This document shows, in pieces, positions 41,998-51,810 of a stretch of DNA of 64,000 bases. This DNA comes from Jaminaea rosea (taxonomy: Eukaryota > Basidiomycota > Exobasidiomycetes > Microstromatales): positions 62,001 to 126,000 of the forward strand of contig NW_020289988.1 in assembly GCF_003144245.1 (NCBI RefSeq), read 5' to 3'. The position numbers and the translations under genes were made by a program. Numbering within the stretch: the first letter of the stretch is position 1; each line of letters begins with the position of its first letter. Below the pieces are notes generated by a model that saw only the letters and a list, made by a program, of their open reading frames with translations, was not told where the DNA came from and made no database searches.

Positions 41998-42271
41998 CTT
42001 TCAAACGTTCGCGATGTGGGGGAGATGAAGAAGGTGGCTTTCGCTTGATTGGGGCTTGGATGGGTGCCGATGTATACGCAGGGTCCAAGAAGATGTCGTC
42101 TGTGGCTTTCGCTAGCTTGGCTGGCCAATTCAAGTAGCGACGTGCGTGAGTGGCTGACAAGAGGTGAACGGGTAGCGTAAGAAAGGTGGTGAAGTCTTCA
42201 GGTGGAGAAGTGTGAGAGCGCGGCGAGGCGAGGCGCGGCGAGGCGAGGGAAGGCGGAACTGACTGGCTCAT
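41954..42271 (-). CDS. Possible small protein or upstream ORF overlapping CMC4 exon 1
   Basis: An ATG-started frame of 105 codons overlaps the first exon of CMC4 in another frame on the same strand. Its product has a non-repetitive middle (DFTTFLTLPVHLLSATHARR, then YLNWPAKLAKATDDIFLDP) that looks more protein-like than random frames here, and a basic C-terminus. It could be an upstream ORF in a long CMC4 leader, part of a separate short gene with its own downstream exon, or chance. No family was recognised. Confidence 0.3.
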   Translation of the reverse strand: MSQSVPPSLASPRLASPRSHTSPPEDFTTFLTLPVHLLSATHARRYLNWPAKLAKATDDIFLDPAYTSAPIQAPIKRKPPSSSPPHRERLKDGTRQARRDQPLRE

Positions 42272-43671
42272 CTGGGGCTCACTGGTCTCACGAGCTAGGC
42301 AGCAAGATGACGATCAGGGTCTGGCGCCATGACAAAGGCTCTTCTCTCATCCTTGTTCGAGCTGGTCGTCATAATTGAGAACGCCACTCGCTACCGCTGT
42401 CGTGGGTAATCATTGATCAGCTTGAAGCTGAGAGCCTGAGACGAAGCTGAGATTGATCATCATCGGCCTCGCATCGGGGTGATGTGTGGGGAGTCGTGAG
42501 AATGCAACGCCGGGTCGCCGTCTACCAGTCAGTCAGGGCAGGCGTGGATACGATGAGAGGTCGCGAAGAAGACAGGGCCACTGCGCATTAATAGGCGCTC
42601 GTCCCTCGTAGCTGCCAAGAGAGCTCGCTCGTCGTAAAGTGATCTCGCTTTCCTCGACCTGGTCATGACGATGACCACCGATTGCATTAGTACGAGGGCC
42701 CGAATTGCTCTATACCTCGCCTGACGATGAGGAGCGGGATCATCGCCGTCTCTATGCTGATGAAGCCCCGTAAAGTGGTGGGCGCCCGCAAGTAGAATGG
42801 ATATTCAGGGTCCAGGATTAAAGCAGCCGTGGCCGGTTGAACAGCCTCCCAGATGACTGCGATTTCACGCTGCGTCATCGCGCCTGAGTTGACTCTCCGC
42901 TCCACGAACTCGCCCTACCTCTGCCGCTGCTTTGTCGCCCGCCCGCCCGCCCGCCTCGCCCGCCGGACTCTGGCTCTCCTCAAGGCCCGAAGTCAGGCGT
43001 CGAATGCGATCAAGGTTGACTTCTTGGGCTTCGATGCCTCGATGGGTTGCGTCGGGGCTTTCATGATATTTGCTAACAACAAGCTTCGGTCTTTGGGCGC
43101 GCTGAAAGCGAGAAGAAGAAAAAAAATTAAGTGGCATGGTGGTCGATGAGGAGGATGAATGCTTTGAGCGCAGGGCGGAGGAGGGTCGAGATCGATGGGC
43201 GGCGGGTTGTGGGTGGGCTACAGAGGCCTAGTGAAGCGGGTGTTTTGAAGGCCCGCTGGCGACCTGGCGGCGGGAAGACGAGCAGCACTCATCGCTGAGG
43301 CGGAAACGCTGCCTTGCCTGGCCGCGTCTTCTCACATTGATTGGTTCGTCCGATCTCACTCTGCGCTCCTCGTCATCACGCCGACACCACAGACGATCTC
43401 AGGCTAGACCAGAGTCGTGTGTCAGCCCCACTTGCCTTTTTGCCTTGGTTCCTCACGATCCTTGTCGATACACAGCTACGCCATCGCCCTCATCACCACC
43501 ATCATCATCGCCGACGTTGACATCGAGATCAAGATCGCCTTGCTGATAGCAACTGCGGGTCAGTTGTAGTCGTACTAGAGTCGTCGTAACATTGCGCCAT
43601 CACACGTACATCGACCACCGAAGTAATTCTACTACTCCACTCCTCCTCCATCCACTCTCCACACGGCCAAG
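41998..43671. other. Gene-poor region between CMC4 and the next gene
   Basis: These 1.67 kb hold the small frame at 41954-42271 and a minus-strand frame ending at 42687. That frame, from its internal ATG (63 codons, starting MTQREIAVIWEAVQPATAAL), has ordinary composition but no known relative. GC-rich repeats occur at about 42211-42250 (GGCGA units) and 42943-42964 (GCCC units). No tRNA or mobile element was recognised. Confidence 0.35.
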
Positions 43672-44817
43672 ATGTCGGCTCTCGCCTCATCATCACGCAT
43701 CGCGCCCCTCACATCAGTGATACCCAGTGGCGGCCACGCTCACGGTAGCGAGTCGCCCAAGGACTCGTACTACTCGCGCATGGGCAGCCGTAGCGGCAGC
43801 CTCAGTCGCGCCTCGTCCATCTCCTCAACATCTTCCTCGCGTCGAGGCTCAGCAAGCTCAGCCGCCCCCGTGGTACGCAATGGGTTTGTCATCCCTTCGA
43901 TCACCCTGACACCTCCCGACGAAAAGCCCGCTCGCTCGCCCTCTCTCCCTTGGCAAGACTACACCTCCAAGTCGACCCTCTACGTCCCTGTCAAGACGGA
44001 GGATATCGGATGGGAAGAAGGAGGCCTATGGTGGCATGGTCACTATGAGTATCGCGAGGTGCAGATCTACGGTGGGGAGGATGATCGCGTCGTTGGCAAA
44101 TACAGGGGCGGGCCAGAGGGGTATGGTTACATGGAGGTGTGGGATCAAGAAGGATACGGGCGCGGTCAGGCCAAGAAGATGGAAGAACCGGCCCCGCAAA
44201 AGAGCAGCGCCAAGACTACCAGTAGTAGCAACAGTGGGGCTAGCAGCTCCGCAACAGCTAGGAGGAGATCATCTGGTGCCTCTTCTACTTCGAGCTCATC
44301 GTCCTACCGCCGACGCGACTCGACCGACTCTTTGGCCACCGATGGAGGTGACAGCACGACATCCTCTCGCCGTACATCAGACTCGACGGTGGACACGGCC
44401 TGCACCACTCCATGCGACACGCCTGCGCGTAGCATGAGCTTCAGCGACTCCAAGGCGGCAGTCCCTACCACTACCGTAGTCGAGGAGCCAGCCGCCTTCG
44501 ACAAGCAGCTCGAGTCGGCTCTATGGGCGCTACGCGAGGAGAAGGCCAAGAGGGAGGATGACGAGACGGAAAGTGTCAGTGGCCCAGCCACCGTCACTAC
44601 TTCCACGCCCACCACCGCCACCAGCACTTCGTCCTCTCTCACACCAGGCAAGAGTCTCCACCTCAGCGACGAGGGGCCAAGCGCGACGCATCGCTGGCCA
44701 AAGGGACGCGGTGTGGCCAAGCTGGCAGAGACGCCTTCCACTGCAGCGCAACGGCTGACGGCGAGCACTAGGATGAGCAGCGCTTTGCCCCCGCCTCAAT
44801 CGATACTGCCTCAATAG
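43672..44817 (+). CDS. Hypothetical Ser-rich protein with a conserved-looking aromatic core
   Basis: I do not recognise this 381-residue, intronless protein. Ser/Arg-rich ends flank an ordered-looking segment (about residues 90-165) rich in Trp, Tyr and Gly: DIGWEEGGLWWHGHYEYREV, then EDDRVVGKYRGGPEGYGYME and VWDQEGYGRG. The rest is Ser/Thr-rich with many RRxS and SP sites, suggesting phosphorylation. A short acidic helix (ALWALREEKAKREDDETES) follows. The start at 43672 has an A at -3 and follows a CT-rich leader. The aromatic core is the part to use for homology searches. Confidence 0.65.
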   Translation: MSALASSSRIAPLTSVIPSGGHAHGSESPKDSYYSRMGSRSGSLSRASSISSTSSSRRGSASSAAPVVRNGFVIPSITLTPPDEKPARSPSLPWQDYTSKSTLYVPVKTEDIGWEEGGLWWHGHYEYREVQIYGGEDDRVVGKYRGGPEGYGYMEVWDQEGYGRGQAKKMEEPAPQKSSAKTTSSSNSGASSSATARRRSSGASSTSSSSSYRRRDSTDSLATDGGDSTTSSRRTSDSTVDTACTTPCDTPARSMSFSDSKAAVPTTTVVEEPAAFDKQLESALWALREEKAKREDDETESVSGPATVTTSTPTTATSTSSSLTPGKSLHLSDEGPSATHRWPKGRGVAKLAETPSTAAQRLTASTRMSSALPPPQSILPQ

Positions 44818-45233
44818 GGCCTTACAAGGCTCTCACTCAACATACACGAGATCATAGCGACTCCCGTTCAAGGTTCAAGTCTCGAAGTCTCTCAGACCAC
44901 ACAGTGCCTCGGTCCCCCTCTTTTTGCTCCACCAAATCTGTATCATTAGCGCCTCTCACTACCACTTCGACTTCCAACCCCAACATGTCATTGTCGCCGT
45001 AGACCTCGGCCTCGACGCCAACACCTTCTAATCTTCACACCTACCGAATCATATAAACGATCGATTCGATCCATAGACCTACTCTCCTCTTTGACCAATC
45101 ACGATACACATCCTTCAGTCTCACGCGCACGCCTGAATATGATGATGCAACTGCGTCTTGTTGTTCGTACAGTTATGTGTCTTTTACTGACTCCCTTCTG
45201 CCCCTTTCCGGACTCCTCTTGCCCATCCCGGCA
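44818..45233. other. Convergent 3' intergenic region
   Basis: This 416-base stretch lies between the ends of two convergent genes and contains only expected untranslated sequence. Nothing further is seen. Confidence 0.4.
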
Positions 45234-46738
45234 TTACTCCTCGTCCTCCTCATCATCGCTCAACTCCTCCAAATACTTGGCCAACGGCGCAGCAGCCTTC
45301 AAGAACTCGGCCTTGCCCTCCGCTCTGGCCCCCTTGCCATACCAGTACAGGATGGCCTGATCGCTGATCACGTCTGCATTGTACAGGACCTTCAAGATGG
45401 GCACAAATGCCTTCTGCAGCCTCATGTCGTTCTCGTAGCACCAGAGCTGTACCTTGTTGATCAGCAAGATCTCGGCCTTGGGATTGTTGGGGACAAAGGG
45501 CTCAAGAAGCGGTGCAAAGGATTGCACCTGGCGAACAGCGTTCGATTCGGCTGCAGCTTGGTCCGTTGGGTGGGTGAGGGACTTGGTGAGCCCGTCGAAG
45601 AGGATGGGCGTGAAGTCCTCCATGGAGAGACCCGTCTTGGCACGTTGCTCCTGCAAGAACTCGACAATCTCATCATTGCTGTACGACGAGGCGCCACCGT
45701 TCGTAGTGGCCGACGCAGTACTCTCGTCCGCGCCCTCTGCAGCGGCTGGCTCAGGCTCTTTCCTCATCTCGGCCAATCGGCCAAGGACGGCCTCGCGCGT
45801 ATCCTTGATGGCGCGCTTCTGCCAGTACTCGGCGGCTTGGTTCAGCCCCACTTGCCTGAAGTGATTGGTAACGATGCCCGGCTGACCGCGCTTCTGGAGT
45901 GGGAAGAAGAGCAGAGGGTCGCGAATCCCTCCCTTGCGCAGGGTCGAGCCGAGCGAGTCCATTGGCTGGTCCACGAGAGAAGAGGAGAGATAGGAGTCGA
46001 AGAAGGAGAGAGCGAGCTCTGCGCGAGGAAGCAGCGAGGAGAATGGTCAGCTTCGGAAAATCAAATGCTGAGGAGCAGCTCGTTGCCCGCCTTGCACCCA
46101 CCATCCTTGACTAGGTGGTCCTTCTGGAGCACCTGGAGCACCTGAGCTCCCACGAGTCCAGACTGTATGAACAGGGCAGTAGCTGTAGCGAGCTTGGCAC
46201 GCTGCTCCTTGTCAAAGCGTTGGATGTACTGCAGCAGACCAGTGAGAGTTGTCTCCTCGAGGGGCTTCTGCAGAAATTTGTAGCGTCCTGAGCGCGGCGC
46301 ATGATGGGTAGCATACAGTCAGCGCGACGCTCCCCAGATGGACGATCAAACACCGAGGCGCTTCTACGCACGAATGACCTTCTCGATCACCCCAATGTAA
46401 GGCTTGACATCTTCGACCTTGTCACTCTTGGCGGCGAAGACGCTGAAGCTACTGAGCTCCACTTCCTCATCCTCGTACGCTCCTCCCGGGGCGAGGATTC
46501 CCCCTGCGATGAGAATATCAAAGAGTTGATCGGAATATTTGCGATAGTCGAGGGTGTTTCCAGCTTTGTCTAGTGCAGCGGCATAGCCATCCCAGTCAGT
46601 AGGAGAAGAGACGTTTGCTTCGAAATGGGAGAAGAGGGAGTCCCTGAATGCTTCTGGCTCGAACTTTGCTTGTGACTTTGCGACGCCTTTTCTTTGCTTG
46701 ATGCGCGAGCCTGCTAGGGTGGGAAGGGGGTCGGGCAT
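45234..46738 (-). CDS. eIF5-mimic protein (BZW/5MP, W2 domain)
   Basis: This protein competes with eIF5 for eIF2 and eIF3 through its C-terminal W2 (HEAT) domain, limiting initiation at poor start codons in animals. Exons are 46738..46372, 46287..46102 and 46018..45234, for 445 residues. N-terminal matches to human BZW proteins include LDYRKYSDQLFDILIAGG, LAPGG and the splice-joined KVIRRYKFLQK (human KLIRRYKYLEK). The C-terminal W2 part contains QSFAPLLEPF, LINKVQLWCYENDMRLQKAF, ILKVLYNADVISDQAILYWY and the acidic tail EELSDDEEDEE. Intron phases join all three blocks without gaps. Budding yeast lacks this protein, so its retention here is informative. The donor of the second intron is GTGGGT. 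Confidence 0.9.
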
Positions 46739-47089
46739 CAAGTTTGAGTAGAGAAGGAGTAGACTGGTCCTTGGAGAGAGTTGGTAGAGATGAAAAGGAA
46801 GAGAAAGTGGAGAGGGTGGGCAGAGGGGAGGAAGCTTGTGTGAGCCTGGATCCGGTCTTTGAGTCGCCTGAGTGAGCCCTCGAGGCAGCTCGAGGCCGGC
46901 TCTCCTCCCGCCTTGGCGCCAGCTCCGCCAGGTCAATGCGCGCCGGGCGTTGGTCTCGATTTGAGGGGGAGAGAGACACACGACGCACACACACGCGCAC
47001 GTAGCCAGGCACAATGACGGGCCCGCTCCCGCCTCGTCAACCTTCCTTCCTCCTCCCAAACACCCTACGCCTTCTCACCGTATCGCAAC
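46739..47089. promoter_or_regulatory. Divergent promoter between the eIF5-mimic and ArfGAP genes
   Basis: The 351 bases between two divergent starts contain CT-rich tracts for both leaders. No distinct motif is claimed. Confidence 0.4.
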
Positions 47090-48546
47090 ATGTCAAGAGT
47101 CACGCAAACCAAGCAACAGCAGCAGAGCAACGCCAAGCTCCTTCGTACCCTCGCAAAACAGTCGGGCACCTGCGCAGACTGCAAGAAGAATGACCCGAGG
47201 TGGGCCAGCTGGAACATGTGAGTCGGTGGGGCGACGCTAGCGTGCGATGAAGCTTCAGGCGGACTCACCACATCGCCTTACTCCTGGCTCCTCTTCTCCG
47301 CAGCGGCTGCTTCCTATGCATTCGATGCTCAGGCATCCATCGTAGCATGGGCACGCACATCAGCAAAGTCAAATCAATCGACTTGGACATCTGGACTCCC
47401 GAGCAGATGGAGCAGATTGAGAAGTGGGGCAACAAGAGGTGTAATTTGTACTGGGAGGCGCATTTGAAGGCTGGGCATGCTCCACCAGATCACAAGGTCG
47501 AGAGCTTCATCAGAAGCAAGTACGAGACGCGACGATGGGCAATGGACGGTCCACCACCCCCTGATCCAAGTGTCTTGGAGGGCGGAGGAGGAGGAGGAGG
47601 AGGAAGGGCAGCAGCTGCGCCAGCACCTGCTGCGCCATTGCCGTCGTCATCATCTTCTCGAGCGTCAACAACAGCAGCCGTGCCCCCTCGTTCATCAGCC
47701 ATCGACTTGCTGGGAGGAGACGCGGCTCCAGCAGCAGCGGCTGCACCTGCCCTCACGACAGCTCCTCGTCGCACAAACGCCTCCCTCTTTGATGACGATG
47801 ACCAAGGACCACCACCAGCTGCAGCACGCAACGGAGCAGCCCCCGCCCCCTTTGCAGCTGGAAGGTCGACTGCCCAACCGAAGCCGGCAGCTGCGCCCGC
47901 TCCTGCCGCTGCTGCCCCTCCCAAGGCAACCTCTGGCGGGGGAGGCGGCGGCCTCTTCGATCTGGACTGGCATGACCCTCCCCCGGCTGCTGCGGCGACA
48001 TCCCCATCAGTAGCAGCAGCATCGTCTGGTCGAGGCAAGTCAGACATTCTCTCCCTCTTCAACAATACTAGCACAAGCAGCAGACCGGCCGTCACCTCGC
48101 CCACATCCCCGCCAGCGAATGGCGGCGGGTTCGGAGGGCTGGACTCTTTTGGCGGGCTAGACCTGGGAGGCGGCAGTAGTAAGCCTGCTCAACCGCCCTC
48201 GTCTTCTTCATCCCTGTGGGGAGCCCCCGCTGCTGCGCCAGCCGCAACGCAGTCATCAGCATCATCAGACCTGTGGGGGTCGTCTGCGGCGTCCAACCCG
48301 TGGGGCTCCACCTCGCCTGTGCAGACCAGGCAGGCGAGTGGTAGTTTTGGTGGTGGTGGCAGCAGCGGCAGCGGCGGCTTCGGTGCAGCACCAACAGCGT
48401 CTGCGCCTGCTCCTGCAGTACCTTCAGCAGCTGGGTCAGGGGCGGACATCTGGGGCGACTTCTCGACGGGCAGTAGCGGTGCAGCGAGCGGCGGAGGGAG
48501 CGGTGGAGTCATCAAGGACGATCCGTTTGGTGATATCTGGAAGTGA
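47090..48546 (+). CDS. AGE2: ArfGAP, Age2/SMAP type
   Basis: This GTPase-activating protein for Arf acts in post-Golgi and endosomal vesicle formation. Exon 1 (47090..47217) and exon 2 (47304..48546) join at AAC-AT|C to give 456 residues. The zinc finger is complete: CADC, 16 residues, then CIRC, with the arginine finger in the following GIHRSMGTHISKVKSIDLD. LYWEAHLKAGHAPPD and the SKYETRRWA end of the GAP domain follow. The C-terminal 320 residues are Ala/Pro/Gly-rich with repeated LFD, DLW and NPW motifs (LFDLDWHD, SSDLWGSS, SNPWGS), typical clathrin-adaptor and EH-domain ligands. Age2/SMAP was chosen over Gcs1 or Glo3 types because of this tail and the WTPEQMEQIEKWGN segment. Confidence 0.85.
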
Positions 48547-48840
48547 ACGGAGTTGATGTATGAGTTGCTATCTTCGCATCTCCTGTCTCTCTCTCTGCGA
48601 TGAATAGATAGACGGCCGTCAAGCCGCCGTTGGGCTGTCATTCGCCGCCGAGTCATTGATGATTGGATGCGCCCGCCTTGAATGACAGGGGCCCGTGCGA
48701 AGAAGCCTTGACGACGTGCGGTGGTGCGTCTTCGAGTGCGAAGCGGACCAGCTTTGACTGGTTCTATCCCAACCACCAACATCGATCCTGCTCTATCTCG
48801 TGGCAAACTTTTCTTTCGTACATCACTCGCCACGACAGTC

Positions 48841-51555
48841 ATGTCGTCCTCACCCTCGCAGGGCAAGAAAAGTGAGGCAGGTGTGACCGCTACCTTCTCC
48901 CTCTTTGTGTATGGCACCCTCGTCCACCCGGCCATCCTATCTCGCGTCCTATCGGGAAGTTTGCGCCAACCTCTGCAAGGCTCGCCTTCTTCCACCACCA
49001 CTGCGGATGATGCCCTACAAGTCATTCCCGCTCTCCTTCCCTCTTACGAGATTCGCCGAGTCAAGGGGCAGGAATACCCTGCTCTGCTCAAGCTCGATGA
49101 GGATGCGACTCAATCCTACGTACGCGGAGTCGTTGTGCACAACCTCACTCTAGCGCAAATCTTATCCCTAGATCGCTTTGAAGGCGAAGAATACTCTCGT
49201 ATCCCCCTCACGGTGCTCACCTCATCCCAGGACAAGCCTATGTCTAACAGCGATCGGCTAGGCTGGGACCAGGCAACCATCAGCGGGGTGTTGGATGCTC
49301 ATCTTCCCCCTGCGAAGTGCGAAGCAATGCTCAAGGGCGGCGGCGAGGGGGTAAAGAAGATAGAGGTGCAAAGCTATCTCTGGGTTGCAGCAGAGTCAGA
49401 GCTAGACGCAAGGGACGGTCCACGAGGCCCCTGGATCTTCAGCGAGTTTGCCGGGAGTAAGGCTGGGAGGTGGACTACGGGAGAGTGGAGTGACGAGGGA
49501 GGTCCGGACGGCGTGCAAGAGGATGGCCGAGGGAGCGACTCCGCAGCGATAGATCGGTCATCTACTGCTACTCCCATCCCTACAGCCACTCGACCAGGCA
49601 GAAGTGGCTTTGATGAGATTCAACGCAGCATGTCATACGAAGACAACGTTCGGCAAGCGGGCATGGACGCACCAGACAGCTTCTCGACGTTGAGCATTGG
49701 AGCCGACCCGTGGGCAGACCCGCCATCGAATACAAACACAGTGCGCTCTGACAATCCATGGGCGTCTGGAGACGCAGCCACTACCTCCAGCGTGGGGCAA
49801 GGCGCGGCGAATGGCGCTACCGCAGCCTCTAGCTCAGCAACAGGCGCGGCAAAGGCAGACACCGCTGCTCCTAACGCCGGCTGGGGCTCCTCTTCGCGCG
49901 AGCTCGAAGGCGCAGAGTCTCCTGGTTACGAGCGATTTGGCAAACCTTGCAGGCGATTGTGGTACCACGGTGACACGAAAGCTAGTGGGGCCAGGCCGTA
50001 CCTGAACATGAATGCTGGTAAGCCTCAATTGCAATCGATTGGTAAACGCGACGGACACACTGACCTCTTTGAGTGCTCGTTTACCTGCAGGAGCCTTTGG
50101 ATCATGTCCGAAGCCCGTCATGGAAGCTAGCCACGCTTGGAGCGTCAAGGCGGAGGAGAATCCTGATGTGAGCCTGCCACCCCGTACTCGACCTCACTTG
50201 GCCCACCGCTCACGAACATTATCCCTTGATGCCCTGCCGCGCAGCTCTTCCGCCGCTTTACCTACCCCACACAGCTGCGTAGCATCCTAAGGCGCCTCTC
50301 CTCTGAGCGCCTCCCGCACTGCCCCGCTTCGACTCTCGCCCTGATCCGCAACGCCACCACGGGAACGAATGCAGTCCTTCGTGGCATCCCGTGGCAGGAG
50401 GGAGACCACATTCTCTGCTTATCCACCGTGTACGGAGCGCTGGATAGGACTATAGACTACATCATAGAGCACAGCGCCACAAGCGGGACTCCCAAGCCCA
50501 CAAAGGTCACGATGGAGGTCACCTACCCCATCTCGCACGAGGAGCTTCTCAAAACCTTCACCGCCAAGCTATCCGCCCTCCGCTCAGAAGGCAAACGCGT
50601 CCGTCTCGCCACATTCGACGCCGTCTCTTCCCACCCTGGCGTCCTCCTCCCATGGGAACGACTCTGCGTCCTCTGCAGAGAGCACAACGTCCTCTCCCTA
50701 GTAGACGCCGCACACGCTTTTGGCCAGATCGACTGCTCCCTTCTCGGCTCCTCTGCAGCCCCTGCAGACTTCTGGGTAAGCAACGTCCACAAATGGTCAT
50801 TCGCTCCGAGAGGATGCGCCATCTTCTACGTGCCGGCGCAGAATAGGCATTTTGTGCCGAGCACGCTGCCCACTTCGTGGGGGTGGAAGGCAAAGGCCTC
50901 GAGCAGTCTTGCCACGCCTGGGGTGGCGGCCGATGAAGAATGGGCCGCAGCATGGAGGGACCCGGGGACAGACCAGGTGTCCCACTACCTTTCCGTCGAC
51001 GCCGCCCTGGATTTCGTGCGTGACCGCCTTGGAGGGGAGGAGCGGGTTCGTCGATACAATACCAGTCTGGCACGAATCGGCGGAGCAGAGGTGGCGAGAA
51101 TACTGGGGACGGAGATACTTGACGTGGAGGGGAAGGAGGAAGAACGCCTGACAGCTTGCATGGTCACGGTGCGTCTGCCCCTCGTCTCGCGAGCTATCGG
51201 GCCTGATGCGACAAAATGGGTGTGGCAGATGGGAGGCGAGGGATTCTTCTTTGAGACATTGCAGGATGACTTTGCTACGGTGAGCACAGCGCGTCTGCAT
51301 CCCGTCCAAAGATTGACTGCTTCGCTGACGACTTCTCAACGGGACGTGCGTCATGACCAGAACATCCCCATCCTTGCGCACAACAATCGCGTCTACGCCC
51401 GGCTCTCAGCGCAGGTTTGGCTGGACGTGGACGATTTCGCGTATGCTGGGAGAGCGCTCAAGGAGGTCTGTCGAAGGGTCAATGAAGGGGACATGCCCGC
51501 TGCCAAGGCGAGTGTAGGAGCAGAGGCTGCGGGACAGCCAGTAGAAGCAGCATGA
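48841..51555 (+). CDS. Fusion of an AIG2/gamma-glutamylcyclotransferase-like domain with a class V aminotransferase
   Basis: One frame, three exons (48841..50017, 50091..50167, 50245..51555), 854 residues. The N-terminal domain (about 17-210) has the AIG2/GGCT signatures FSLFVYGTLVHPAILSRV and the acidic catalytic region LDRFEGEEYSRIPLTV. A Ser/Ala-rich linker with DPWADPP and NPWASG units follows (about 215-360). From residue 365 the protein is a PLP enzyme of the class V (isopenicillin-N-epimerase/cysteine-desulphurase-like) group: FGKPCRRLWY, YLNMNAGAFGSCPKPVMEA, ALIRNATTGTNAVLRG, DAAHAFGQID, and Lys601 in SNVHKWS, the likely PLP lysine. Both introns lie inside the aminotransferase part and join conserved blocks exactly. 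A link to glutathione or gamma-glutamyl-cysteine breakdown followed by PLP chemistry is tempting, but the substrates are unknown. Confidence 0.85.
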
Positions 51556-51810
51556 TGGTGTAAAGCAGACATGTACGCGCTCCTCCCTGCTTGCTCATCG
51601 GAACATAGAGTGAATCAATTGTCATTGATGTGCAGGGCAGAGAGGCAAAGGAAACAGGCCAGAAGTAGAGAAGCGCAAGAGCGAGACGAGTAGATACAGA
51701 AAGATCGATCAAGAGCACGAGAGGTGACAACGAGGTATCGAGCAGGACAAAGCCAGAGACGAACGAACGAGCAGAGCGAGCAGAGCGAGCATTGGGTAGC
51801 TTTGAGTTAT

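Noticed and set aside
42687-42905. Minus-strand frame of 72 codons with an internal ATG
   Set aside because: Ordinary composition, but too short, with no recognised motif and no clear splice partners. Mentioned only in the gap description.
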